Shown here in pieces: positions 34,816-46,900 of a stretch of 64,000 bases of DNA; within the stretch, counting starts at the first letter, position 1; each line of letters opens with the position of its first letter. The position numbers were made by a program, and so were the translations under genes. The notes below the pieces were generated by a model, which saw only the letters and a list, made by a program, of their open reading frames with translations, was not told the origin of the DNA and searched no databases. The DNA is from Poecilobothrus nobilitatus (taxonomy: Eukaryota > Arthropoda > Insecta > Diptera > Dolichopodidae), in assembly GCA_947095535.1 (NCBI GenBank), contig OX352773.1, positions 92,290,670 to 92,354,669 of the forward strand, given 5' to 3'.

Positions 34816-35479
34816 CATATTTCAGCACCAAAGCTTTTGCAAACATTTCAACACCAAATAACAAACATAAAGTCATTTTTCCAATATGAATTTTAAACTT
34901 GTTGAATTTTAAATATATGGGTAGTACAAAATAGAGTTATCTATCAATTTTTTATCTAGCTACATATACTTCTATTAATAATTACAAAAATTAATGAGTT
35001 AAAAAAACATTTTAGAGTTTCATAAATTTTTATATTATTATAAAAAACTTATATAATTTTATAAAAATTGTTATGGGTATCGTTTAATTTTATATTTTAT
35101 TAGTAAAATACTTAAAAATTCTATGTTTTCTACAGAACATTAATTATTAAAGCTAAGATAGATATTTTCTATTAGATATTTTCAGTTAGTGTTTTGTGTT
35201 AATTTGTTTTCACTTCATTTATTTTTACAATTCATTTAAAAAAATACAACTTTTTACATTATATTTCAAATTAATAATATATAAAATAAATATCATATTG
35301 TTTAGTTGAAAATAAGAATTTAAAAGTGAAAAATCTTAAAGCAATTTTAAACAAATCATAGTATTATTAACGACTTTTAAATTTTTACCTCAAAATGTTG
35401 CCCCATTTTTTGAAATTCTCTGATTTCAAATCAATATTTTATCAAATTTTTAAGGTCGAGAAAATTGGTCTATTGTTGT
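34816..35479. other. AT-rich non-coding DNA
   Basis: Nothing recognised. Confidence 0.5.
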
Positions 35480-35481
35480 TA

Positions 35482-35580
35482 AGGTGGGGTGTCATAAAGC
35501 TATATTTAAGCATCATAAATGAACTCATGTGAAAGGGTCACATAAAGTCATATTCATGAAATATAGCTTTACGACCCCGC
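35482..35580. repeat. Small inverted-repeat element
   Basis: GGGTGTCATAAAGCTATATT at the left is inverse to AATATAGCTTTACGACCCC at the right, within about 95 bp, with CATAAAGTCATATT inside. It is a probable short MITE, related to 33985-34110. Confidence 0.55.
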
Positions 35581-35599
35581 TCCTTAAATATTATAGTTC

Positions 35600-36570
35600 A
35601 TTTCTTTGTAGATACCATATATCTATTTACACGATATAATATTGAAATGCTTTGGTAGATCTGTCAATCGGTCAATTTAAAGGGGATTTTAATAGCTTTT
35701 CTGTCATATTTGACGATGCTAGAGGGTTCTCAATTATTAACTATTTTGGTAATTTCGACTAAAAGATTCACTTTGCACTGTAGTTCGTTGAACATTTCCG
35801 TTATACCTTGACTTAAATTTTCCTTTTTTATAATTTCAAAATGCTCCTTTTTTTAAAATTCATTTCTATCTGTAAAATTGATTCATTTTAAAGAAGATTT
35901 CAATATTTTTAGGTTTTTCCTATTACGGAATTATTATCTATATACTATAACAATACACAAAGATCTTGAAAATTTACAAAAATAGAGATATCTTCACAAT
36001 AAATACATGACTTTGAACTTTGTTATAAATAATTTTCAATAAAAAGTTCTCTTTTTCTTCTTTGTGTAGGTAAATTTGAATTTTAAATAGATTTGTTGGT
36101 TTGTCAGTTGTATAAATACAGCTGGTCTCTCTAATTCTTGAGCACTATTAATTGTATCGTAAGTTGAAATTATTTCTTCTTTAGCAGAACTGATACTTTC
36201 GTTGTCTTCATTATTAAATACATCATAAATCTTATTTTTGATAGAATTTAAAATAGGCTGGGACTAAATCAATACAATAATCTGTTTTGAATATATCAGG
36301 ATTTTTTATTCTTAATAAGTAGTCCGCTACATTGTTTTCATTGTGTTTTGCGAAATTCTCTTAGCTTTATTCTTCATTTTCGTTATAGTTTGGATTAAAA
36401 GAATCCAAGATGGATAAAAAGATTTCATTTAACGATACAAGCACCCTATAGTCTGTTCTATTGTTATTATAAATTTAGTTCTGTATAAATGACGTCTGAA
36501 CTATTTCTTCATCGTTGCATAATAAGTCTTTCCCTACATTTCAAAATATATTTTTTTGGGAATAGGCTTG
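35600..36570 (-). pseudogene. Ty3/gypsy-type pol relic
   Basis: On the minus strand near 36300-36350 the translation KHNENNVADYLLRIKNPD matches the (K)..NNVADxLSR signature that ends the RNase H domain of Ty3/gypsy-type LTR retrotransposons. After one frameshift it continues as DVFNNEDNESIS, AKEEIISTYDTINSAQELER and AVFIQLTN (36100-36220). This resembles the linker between RNase H and integrase in 17.6/297-like elements. Beyond about 36000 the reading breaks down; a stretch near 35760-35820 (ITEMFNELQCKVNLLVEI) may be further decayed coding. No LTRs were seen. Confidence 0.55.
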
Positions 36571-37140
36571 AACTGCAAATTTAAAGAAATCTCATTTTTA
36601 ATTTTTTTCTTAAAAGTTAGATATTAATTAATTTCTAACACTCTTTCGATGTTATTTTAGCTATTTTATTTGTTTTTTTTAATAAATTTTTAAAACGTAT
36701 TGTCTTATTTTTTGTTCCAATTTATTTTTATTTTATTTTATTTAATTTATTTATTTTTTGTATATAATCACTTTCTGAAACGGATACCAATATTAATTTT
36801 TTATTGTTTGAATATTTCATAAAATTAATTAAATTCTAAGTTCAGATTTATTAAAAAGGAAAAAAAAAGAATATTTTGATGAATATGAGTAAGTTAAAAA
36901 AGGATTTAAGTTTTTTTTTGAATAATTTTTTAATAATAATAAAAAAAAAAAGGAAACTTGGAACAATGTGTTTTTCAATTTGATTGCCTTTCGTTTTGAT
37001 TCCCTCTAATAACAGAAATAATCTCTAAGTTAAAGACAGAAAAAAAAATTTTTTTTTCTTATTTGTTGCTCAAAACAACTATAGGCAGTTTACTTTTGAG
37101 TACCTATATTTTACTTACAACAAATAATGAAATTTTGAAA
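36571..37140. other. AT-rich non-coding DNA
   Basis: T-rich runs. Nothing recognised. Confidence 0.5.
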
Positions 37141-37144
37141 TCGT

Positions 37145-37515
37145 ACTTTTAATACTTGCACGTTGCACCAAACAGGCCTATCCTATGTTAGATCTTACAT
37201 CAACGATTATAAATCGTTGCAATATAGATAATCGGAGTATTAACGCGGCACTTTCCGATCGGCAGAAGCTTAGGATTTTTACAGAAGCTGTTTTTCTCTG
37301 GAGAAATCCTTCTTAAATAACATTTTCGATTTGTCGTAGGTGAACTTAATCGAGTTAGTCCATAGTAATCGACTTATGGATTTAGAGTGCTTTGTGATTA
37401 GCTGCAAATGGTTTAATTAGAAGAAAAATTGATTCAGGATATCAAAACGAGCCTAAGTGGGTCTAAGTGTGCAACTGCTGCTTCTTTCTACCTACATGCC
37501 AACTATACCTTTTAT
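37145..37515 (+). repeat. R6 repeat, copy 2
   Basis: CTTAAATAACATTTTCGATT, GCAAATGGTTTAATT, GAGCCTAAGTGGGTCTAAGT and CTTTCTACCTACATGCC parallel the copy at 17040-17228. This copy is longer on its left, with moderate GC (CGCGGCACTTTCCGATCGGC, near 37245). Nothing coding was recognised. Confidence 0.6.
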
Positions 37516-37652
37516 TTTTCAAACAAAAATCACAAAACCCGTTATTTGGTAAATATAGGATTTGACCTATAGACTCTACACAAGAGTTATGGAAATGGAA
37601 TAAAAAACTAATATTTAACTAGAATGTTAAATTTACTAAGAATGCTAATAAA

Positions 37653-37817
37653 GTTTGCGTTCCTTTTACACGAAAAAAGTAGTGGAGACTAGTTGGGGCT
37701 TGGGAGTAGTTTGTAAATGGAACGCAAATTTTTTTTTTAAGAACTAAAAGTATTACTGAAAGGCTGGTGTAGTTGGGAATAGAAAAGTCTAGTTTACTCT
37801 GTAAAAGAAACGCAAAC
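37653..37817. mobile_element. 165-bp TIR element (MITE)
   Basis: GTTTGCGTTCCTTTTACA at 37653-37670 is inverse to TGTAAAAGAAACGCAAAC at 37800-37817, with 17 of 18 matching. A third, internal copy (TGTAAATGGAACGCAAAT) lies near 37712. No coding sequence. The minus-strand frame 37619-37819 is just its translation. Confidence 0.65.
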
Positions 37818-39970
37818 AAATAAGATGTAATTTTTTAAACATTTCAAATTCTTATATTTTAATTTAAAATTATTTTATTTTATTTCTGTCCTATGTTTTT
37901 ATTGCATCATATTATAAAATTTAATTTCATAACAAAAACAATTGTTCTTATTAATTTCTTGAAAAACATAAAATCGTAATTCATAATCCTTAGATGAAAA
38001 TATAAAAAAAAATCTTGCGTAAAACAATCATTGAAAAGATAAAGTTTAATTTTAAAAGTAAAATTAAAAGATTTTTCTTTATTTTTAATGTCCATTTAAT
38101 TTAAAAATAAAATGTGCTGATTAATTCGAATTTAAGTTTGGAACATAAAATTTTGCTTTAATATCTCTAAAAGTTAAGTAATATTAAGTTAAGTTAAGAG
38201 AAACATCATAGTAAAGTAATAAATTTGCTGTTATTTAGAAAAGTTAAAAACTAATGATGCTTTTGGAGTGAATTAAAGAAAAAAAAATTTATATTATTTA
38301 TAAGCACTTAATTTGTTCAGAAAATCGTTAAAATGTAAAAACGAGTTAAATTGAAAATTTAAACAAATTTTAAAATATTACTTTTTAAAATTCTTTCTTT
38401 TTTCTTTTTAGAAAGTTAAAAATTTTATTAATTTCTTACTTAGTAATCTTATACATGCTAGCAATAAACTTAACTTTATTTTCTATACTTAATCATTTCA
38501 TTTTCAAATATTATATTAAGAAAATAAAAACAAAAAAAAAAAGGCAATATTAATTTTCCCCCTTTTTTGTTTCAAATTTTTATTTTATGACTCATTTCCT
38601 TTCTCATTTTTTTTTTTAAATCTTTTCTCTAAATAACGTATAAATAAATAACCGATTTTTTTTTTTTTTTTTTTTAAGGATAAAAATGTATCCTTTTTAG
38701 ATTTTTATTTCTTATTGTTGTTGCTGTTATTTTTTAGAGACAAAAGTATACTGACCAGATTTCCTTATTATGCTGGAATATTAATTATAAAGAAAAAAAA
38801 TGAGAAGAAAGTATTTCCATACTTTAAGTTTTTTAAGGAAAAAAAAAAAATCAAAATAAAAAACAAAACCAGAAAAGGCCGATATTGTGGGTGCTTTGTT
38901 GGCACACTTTTTCATTGTTTACATTTAATGAAATTTTTCAGTTTTTTCATCTTATTTTCATTTTATTTTCTTTTACTAGGACTGAAGTGTTCCATTAAAT
39001 TAACTATAAAAATTAAACAAAATAAATAAATAAAAAAGAAAATATGGACTTTAAAAAAAAAAAATAACAAAAAAATAAAATAAAAAATATGGTAACCACG
39101 ACTAAAAATAACTTAGAAGGTCTCCGTGGTTATGGAGACTTTTTAAAAAAAAAAAAAACCATAAAAATGTTTCCTTTTATAAATACATACATACATATAT
39201 AATATTTTTATTAATATTAATATTTTTTTTTTTAATTTTTATTACGTAATATTACTTAAAAAAATGTTCTTTTTTTATATAAAGTTTTCTTTTTTTTTTT
39301 TTTTTGTTGTATTTTATGAACCTTAAAATATTGTTTTCCGTTTCTTGCCCGATTAAAATAAACTTAGATAGGATTTAGGCTGAATTAGAGATTTTAAGAT
39401 TATTTTTTGAACTATAAATGAACATCAGTGATGGAATAAAAATGGTTTTTTTTTTTTTTAATTGCTTATAAATAAATATTAATATAGGAAATGCTTTTAA
39501 AAAAAGATTTTATTTAATTTTATTAAACAAGAGACTAAAATTAGACGAGTTTGGTTATTTGAATTTAATGACTGTTCATGTTTTGATCGATAAAAAAATT
39601 AATAAAAAAGCCTTACGATACTCATAATCTGTTAACTCAGATGAAAAAGTGAAATATTGAAAGATGCAATTGAAAGGTGCAATGAAAAATTAAGACGAGG
39701 AAATGTGAAAAGAAGTTTCCATATTGTGCAAAAACCAGTAAATTTTTTTTTTATTGTTTTAATTATTAAACTTTATCTTATCTTATCAACCCAATTAATC
39801 TTTGAATTATAAAAATAAAAACTTCACTTAATTAAATCCAACTAGAACTACTTAATATGGTACTTACATATTAAAATTAAAATATGTGTCCAAAAATCAA
39901 TTTATGCCCCGTAAAGTATGCAATTTTTATATAAAAAATATTTTTCAGGAATTTTTTTTTCGATTGAGTA
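37818..39970. other. AT-rich DNA with one palindrome
   Basis: Homopolymer-rich. A small compound hairpin (GGTAACCACG with CGTGGTTATGG, and GTCTCCGTGGTTATGGAGAC) lies at about 39091-39140. Nothing else is seen. Confidence 0.55.
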
Positions 39971-40160
39971 CGGGGGTCTTTTTGACATTGTGATCAAGCA
40001 CGTGACTTATTAACCAAGAAAGTTCGGATTCATATCTTACACAGATAATCTATCATAATCCTACACATATATAATATCTAGAATGGTCTTAGTAGCCCAT
40101 GGTTTTTGCAATATTGAATTATCCTTCCTATGGTATTAGTAATATTAAAATAAATAAATA
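39971..40160 (+). mobile_element. Decayed tRNA-derived SINE
   Basis: The head GACATTGTGATCAAGCACGT, then ACTTATTAACCAAGAAAG, keeps the A-box-to-anticodon-arm spacing of the SINE family. The B-box region is GGATTCATATCTTACACAG. The 3' module GAATGGTCTTAGTAGCCCAT, GCAATATTGAATTA and an (AAAT)n tail match the 5817 copy. The body is shorter. Confidence 0.6.
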
Positions 40161-40514
40161 TATTATATACGCTATTTTTTTATCATCTGTAATGGGTAAT
40201 TAGTTTTACGATTTTATTTTTTTTTCACAATTAAACATTTAATGGTTTATTTGAAACAATATAAAAATGTATACTTTGGTTATTAAAAATTTGCTTATAC
40301 TATTCTTTTTGTTTAGATTTTAATTTGTTGTCTTAATATAAGTGAAAAAAAAACTCTTAAATTTTTTTTTTTAGCATAATTTAATTATTATAAAATTTAT
40401 TACTAACTGATACAAAAAAGGCGAAACTAATTTTAATATTTTTTATTAAATTGGAACCCAATCTAAATTTAGAATATATATGTTAAGAGATACTGGCTGA
40501 GAAGAAGATTAAGG

Positions 40515-41284
40515 TGTTTATACCCGTATGAACTATGTTCAAGGGTATAATAAATTTGCCATTACGTTTGTGACACCTTAAAGGAGTCGAGCTAGATATA
40601 ATGTCAAAGGTGTGGATCAGCTCAGAATCGAATTCTGAGTCGATTAAGCAATGTATGTCCATCCAACTGTACGCACGATAACTCAAAAAATAAAGGAGGT
40701 AGGAGGCTGAAATATTTTTTACGTCACTTTTGCAAAATTGTTAGCTTTGCTATTTAAATCCAGCATTTTCGGCAGCCGGGTTCGAGTAGCTGCCATACAA
40801 CTTTTTTCTTTATATGGAAATAACTCAGTATATATTCAAACTATAGGTATCTGATATTTTGCAAATGATGATCAAGTTTTATGGCAACAACTTCTGTAAA
40901 ATTTGGTTATGATGGTACGACAGGTTCGAGTAGCTTCCATATAACTTCTCCTTTTAAATGAAAATAACTCCGTGTCTATTGAAGCTAGATATCTGAATTT
41001 AGTGAAGAGATATCGAGTTACATGCCAAAAACTTTTGTAAAATTTGATTGGTCTAAAGCAGCCGATTCAGTCTTCTTGCACCTCTTGGAACTTAATGAAG
41101 CTAGGCGTCCAACATCTTATAAATGATGATCAAGTTTTATCGCAACAACTTCAGTAAAATTTGGTTGTGCTTGTGCAATGGTTTTTAAAAGATGGTCAAG
41201 TTTTATAGAAACAGGGTATATTACGTTATTACGGGTATCCCAGAGTTGACACAGCCTACTCTACTGCACTCTTCCTCGTTTTTT
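40515..41284 (-). mobile_element. D3 element, minus copy
   Basis: The 3' end is on the left: hairpin TTATACCC / GGGTATAA (40518-40525 and 40543-40550), then GTGACACCTTAAAGGAGTCGAGC and CGAATTCTGAGTCGATTAAG. The GACG microsatellite is reduced to GTATGTCCATCCAACTG. It is followed by TACGCACGATAACTCAAAAA. The interior repeats with a spacing of about 144 bp (GGTTCGAGTAGCTGCCAT at about 40780 and GGTTCGAGTAGCTTCCAT at about 40924). The 5' end is at the right: GGGTATCCCAGAGTTGACAC through CTGCACTCTTCCTCGTTTT. No ORF. Same architecture as the D3 copies at 61350 and 59741. Confidence 0.7.
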
Positions 41285-41556
41285 ATTTACATTTAATTTA
41301 TCAAAGACAACTTTTGCAGACAACATCAAAATTATATCTCATTTTATTTTTAATATAATACAAGTAAACATTTTTAGAACGCTCTATATACGTTATTTGA
41401 GATCAACAAATTCAGTAAATATATTAAAATTTGAATACTGATAAATATAACATTGTACACAATGCTAAAACTCGTGAACAACTCATAATCAAATTTAATT
41501 CAAACCGTAAATGTATGTTATATTCAATTTAAATTGTAATCGATCAAAACACAAAA

Positions 41557-43920
41557 AAAACAAGTAAATGTAACAGTAAGTCGATGCAACCGACTTATTA
41601 ATACCCTACACCTGAATAATTCGAATTAAATTAACAATCCATAAGTGTTTTTGGCAGCTGCTTGAACTTCTTCCCTTTTCTGTCTTATTCAACTCGTATT
41701 TCAAGAACGTAAAAGAGGCATCCGCTTGGGATATGCTTGACACCCTTGTATAAAATTTTAAGTTTCTATCTTAATTATTTTCGGAGATTGGTAGTCCTTG
41801 GGATGTTTGTGTCAGCTACCCGAATTGCCACTCCAATTCATCGAATCCATCTCAGGAACATAAAGAAAACTTGCCAGAACACCATTCTATTAAATTTAAA
41901 GGTTCTACTTTTGTTGGTTTTGGAGATATGCTCGTTGCTCTTGTGCTCGTCCGGAAGTTTCCAAAATACGAACCCATGGTTCAAATTCTTTCAAATGTCA
42001 GTTTCCAATTTTACAGAAAAGGAAACATAACAGAACACCTTTGTACTAAAAATAAAAGTTCTATCTTTGTTGGTTGTGGAGATATACTCGTTTGCTCTGG
42101 GGCTCGTCCGGAAGCTTCCAAGATTTGAACCCATGGACCAAATCCTCACAAATTTCAGAAACATAAATCAAACATGAAGGAATACCATTCTGCCTAATTT
42201 AAAGGTTATATCTTTGTTGCATTTGGAGATAATATCATTTGCTCTGAGGCTCGTTCGGAAGCTTTCAAAATCCGAACCCAAGGACCAAATCCTCTCAAAT
42301 TTCAGAGGCCTAAATCATACATGAAAGAACACCATTATGCCAAAAGTAAAGGTTATATATTTGTTGTTTTTGGAGATAATCTCATTTGCTCTGGGGCTCG
42401 TTCGGAAGCTTCGAAAATCCAAACCCATGGACCACATCCTCCTAAATTTTAGAGACATAAATCAAACTGGAAGAAACATCATTATAAAAAATTTAAAGGT
42501 TATATCTTTGTTGGTTTTGGAGATAATCTCATTTGCTCTGGTGCTCGTTCGGAAGCTTCCAAAACCAAACCCATGGACCAAATCCTCTTAAATTTCAGAG
42601 ACATAAATCAAACACGAAAGAACACCATTGTACCAAATTCAAAGGTTCTACCTTTGTTTGTATTGGATATAATCTCATTTGCTCTGCGGCTCGTTCGGAA
42701 GCTTCCAAAATTCGAATCCACGGTTCAAATTCTTTCAAATTTAAACCCATGGCCAAATCCTCTCAAATTTCAGAGACTTAAATCAAACATAAAAAAAAAC
42801 ACCATTCGGCCAAATTTAAAGGTTATATATATTTGTTGTTTTTGGAGATAATCTCATTTTTTCTGGGGCTCGTTCGGAAGCTTCCAAAATCCAAACCCAT
42901 GGACCACATCCTCTTAAATTTTAGAGACATAAATCAAACTGGAAGAAACATCATTATAAAAAATTTAAAGGTTCTATCTTTATTGGTTTTGGAGATAATC
43001 TCGTTTGCTCTGGGGCTCGTTCGGAAGTTTCCAAAACCCGAACCCATGGACCAAATCTTCTCACATTTCAGAGACTTAAATAAAACATGAAAGAACACCA
43101 CCCTGCCAAATTTAAAGGTTATATCTTTGTTGGTTTTGGAGATAATCTCATTTGCTCTGGTGCTCGTTCGGAAGCTTCCAAATCCAAACCCATGGACCAA
43201 ATTTTCCTAAATTTCAGAGGCCTAAATCATACATGAAAGAACACCATTCTGCCAAAAGTAAAGGTTATATCTTTATTGGTTTTGGAGATAATCTCATTTG
43301 CTCTGGGGCTCGTTCGGAAGCTTCCAAATCCAAAACCCATGGACCAAATCCTCTTAAATTTCAGAGACATAAATCGAACGGGAAGGAACATCATTGTACA
43401 AAATTTAAAGGTTCTATCTTTGTTGGTTTTGGAAATAATCTCATTTGCTCTGGTGCTCGTTCGGAAGCTTCCAAAACCCAAACCCATGGACCAAATCCTC
43501 TTAAATTTCAGAGACATAAATTGAACGGGAAGAAACATCATTGTACAAAATTTGAAGGTTCTATCTTTGTTGCTTTTGGAGATAATCTCGTTTGCGGAGA
43601 TTATCTCCAAAAGCCGGAATCATTCGGAAGCTTCCAGAATCCGAACCCATGGACGGATTTTGTCCAGATTCGAACTTAACCTTTCTTTCGTAATTAGTAA
43701 CCTACTATATAAATTTCATCAAGATAGCATCATTATTTTTTGAGTTATCGTGCGTACGGACGGACGAACGGACGGACGGACGGACATCGCTAAATCGACT
43801 CCGGCGGTGATCCTGATTCAGAATATATATACATGTCTATACCTAACTCGCTTCCTTTTGGTGGTTACAAACACCATACCAAAGTTAATATACCCTATAC
43901 TTTAGGTGTAGGGTATAAAA
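41557..43920 (+). mobile_element. D2 element with 147-bp array
   Basis: About 2.36 kb. The 5' end is AAACAAGTAAATGTAACAG then TAAGTCGATGCAACCGACTTA, followed by the subterminal ATACCCTACACCT (41601-41613). Its exact inverse AGGTGTAGGGTAT lies at 43904-43916. The 3' end has GAGTTATCGTGCGTACGGAC, a GACG array (43755-43785), ATCGACTCCGGCGGTGATCC, ATATATATACATG and a terminal 12-bp hairpin (43889-43900 with 43906-43917, one G-T pair). There is no transposase or helicase frame, so it is non-autonomous. These features resemble Helentron/DINE elements of flies, including those with central tandem repeats. The class is inference; the terminal structure is directly seen. Confidence 0.75.
41890..43640 (+). 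repeat. 147-bp tandem repeat array inside D2
   Basis: About twelve units. The motif GCTCGTTCGGAAGCTTCCAA gives unit anchors at about 41946, 42103, 42250, 42397, 42544, 42690, 42869, 43016, 43163, 43309, 43456 and 43619. Most spacings are 146-147; 157, 179 and 163 mark insertions or edges. Other conserved blocks are ACCCATGGACCAAATCCT, TTTCAGAGACATAAATC, AACACCATT, AAATTTAAAGGTT and TTGGTTTTGGAGATAATCTC. The many overlapping open frames here, on both strands, are translations of the repeat. 147 is divisible by three, which keeps those frames open. Confidence 0.92.
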
Positions 43921-46900
43921 AATATTAAACAAGAAGAATTGAAAAAAAAATCTATTTTGCGAAACTTAGTTTTACATAATTATATTTTTATTTCTAACTA
44001 TTATTGTATTACAAATAAAAGAAATATCCTTTTAAACTTTTACATTTTAATACCTCAAAACCTCAAATAATTCAATCAGTCAATCAAAAATCGTTTTATT
44101 AATATTCAATTGAGCGATAATCATTACACATAAGTATTTTATAACAAAAAAACAAAAAACACAAAAAAATCCTTAAAATCTATGAAAGCTTGAAAAAAAG
44201 AAAATATATAATTCAATTATCGTGTAGACGACAACCTTCTATCCTATATCAAAAAAAAAAAAACAAAAAAAAGAATGAAAACAGAATCCTATAAAAAGAC
44301 AAATGGAAGGAATATTCACGCTCAATACGTTATTAATACAGCAGAAAAAAAACACCGAAGGTGATCCCTTTTTTATTCATTCAAAAATTTTTTTTAAAAA
44401 AACGAAATTTTTTAAATGCTTTTTTTCCATTTGAAAAAAATAGACCGTTAACACAAAAAATGCTGCAAAAAGTAAGTAATAAAACAAACAAAAGAAAAAT
44501 ATATTGAAACTTATACAACCCATTTAAAGTTAATATAATTTTATCCTTAATATAAAATTATTTATTTGGTCTAGCTAGTGCAATACCATACCCTTTCTAA
44601 GACTACTCAAAATTGACTATATATCGGCTTTAAGATTTTAATAAAAAGTAAAACGAAAAGAAAAACAAAAAAACAAAACACCGTTAAAATACGAAATTCA
44701 AACCAAAAATCTTAAAATTAAATCCCATTTTGCGCTTTTCAAACGGAAAAAAAAAACAAAAAATAATAACAGAAATAATAATAATCAAAAAATCAAAGTA
44801 ATATCCTGACTAAGTACCTTAATATTTCATTTTATACCCAAAGGAGCACAGTCGTACCCCAACACCACATCGTCATCTACGTACTATATATATATATATA
44901 TATATACACCTTTGAATATTAAGGATTTAATATAATAATACAATACATGTACATATTTTTATTTTCACAATATATTTATGTGCATTAAAAAAAAAAAAAA
45001 AACTAAAATAAAAAGGACATGAAAATTCACATCACGTCCACTATGTTTCTTGGAGAAGATTCGATTTTACTTTTTTTAATAAATTGAAAAAACCAACGAA
45101 AAAAGTTAAAAGAAAATAAAGTGGAAATAGAAAGGAGCCAAAAAAAAAACGTATGTATGTTTTAATTTTTTTTATGTTTTGTTTTGTTATTTTTTTATCT
45201 GTGTATTAGTTTTTTTTTTTTTTTAATTCTTAAAAATTATTTTCAATTTTACTTGTCTGTCTGTATATAATTATTTTATTATTGTAAAAAGAGTTTTCAT
45301 TTTAAATTTTCTTACATTTTTAAGTGTGAAATGTTATATGACCTTCTCTAAGTGTGACTGTGAAACGATTTCAAGTTAATTTTAACTGGGAAAGGTAATC
45401 TAATGCCTTGCGGTTGCAAAATAATTCTTGAAGACGAAAAAAAAAATAATTTCTTATTTTAGAAAAAGGCAAGTGGATTTAGGTACTGAGATAATAAAAG
45501 ACGTTAGAGAAAACTTTAAATCCGGGTAAAGATTTTGTTTCCCAACAAAAGTTTATGTAAAAAATAAATTTTAAATCAAAAGGAGGAAAGAATAACTGCA
45601 GATAAAATATCAAATTACCAAAAAATTTTTAATTTACTTTTGCCATATTAAGGGTATCATTAAATTACACGAATCATTAGAAACATATTGCACTGGTCAC
45701 CTGGTCATTAGTCGTTAGAAACATATTACACTGGTCACACTGATCACACACTTTAGTTTGAACAAGTGATTATTATTTTTTATACAATTCTTTGTTAATT
45801 TTTTAATTTCTATTGAATTTTTGAACTATGTAAGTTTTTTTAAATATCCTCTCTTCAAATATTTCTTTTATTATGTTAACTTATTTCTGGAGTTTCGTTT
45901 GCTCCATTTGTATTTCATTGCTGTATTTGTTTTTAAAAATTTTCGCTGCGAAACTTATTTATTTGTATATATATTTTGTTTTTTTTTTTTCTATTTTATT
46001 ATTTTGTTCTGATGTTTGGTATTAAGAAGGATTCAATATCGGTACGATGTTAACTTTAAATAGAAAAATGATACCATAACTATTTCACACACTACCTATT
46101 AAATTCTATGTTTTTGTATAAATTCTGTGTGTCTGAAAAAATTCAATAGTAACAAAAGTAAGAAAAAAAAAAACGAACTAGAAGGTAATGGAATTTATGA
46201 AATACAAATGTATTATGTGTATATATGGATGTGTGCCTTGAAATTAGAATTCGATAGAATTTTATATATTTAAAAAACAAAACCAAAAAAAAAAAAAAAA
46301 TTACAAAAAAAATTTATTTTAGAAATCTCATTGGTTTTTCATTATTAATTCAAGACGTTATCCTTTTACAGTCCAAGAAATTCATATACATATCCTTTTT
46401 CATTTAATATTATACTATATATGAACACATTATTAGATATATGTACATATACATATACAATTCACTAATGGTTATGTATAAAGTCTGTTTAAGGTGACAA
46501 GATTTTTATGCTCTGTCTGTTCTGCTGTATTAAAGGAATTCAAACTTTAAAAAAAAAAAGAAAAAATACTTAGTTAAATTTTGCTGTTATCAATGGAAAA
46601 AGGTGAGATTTAAATAAAGTACAAGAGAGAAATTTAAAAATAGTGTTACATAAAAAATATTATTAAATATTATTATTAAAGTAAAAATATACAAAAACAA
46701 AAAAAATATATAATAGATTCTCGGTAAAGATCATAAGCTTATAGTGTTCACAATGTTAAAATTCTCTTCTTTTAGATAAAAGTGAAAAAATTTAATGTTT
46801 TGTGTCAAGGATTCAAAGAAATAATATGAAAATCAAGGAAGTTATATATGAAAACAGGAATATAAAATAGATAAAGGATAAAAAGTAAATCTGGAAAAAT

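Noticed and set aside
38715..39029. 104-codon frame
   Set aside because: Lysine/phenylalanine-rich translation of A and T runs with no domain.
41890..43640. 147-bp unit chosen by nucleosome positioning
   Set aside because: The number equals the nucleosome core length, but nothing in the sequence shows phasing. The sister array is 142 bp, so I treat it as coincidence unless chromatin data say otherwise.
42337..43679. Long overlapping open frames up to 175 codons on both strands
   Set aside because: They are translations of a tandem repeat whose 147-bp unit is divisible by three. Frames on both strands stay open for that reason, so they are not genes.
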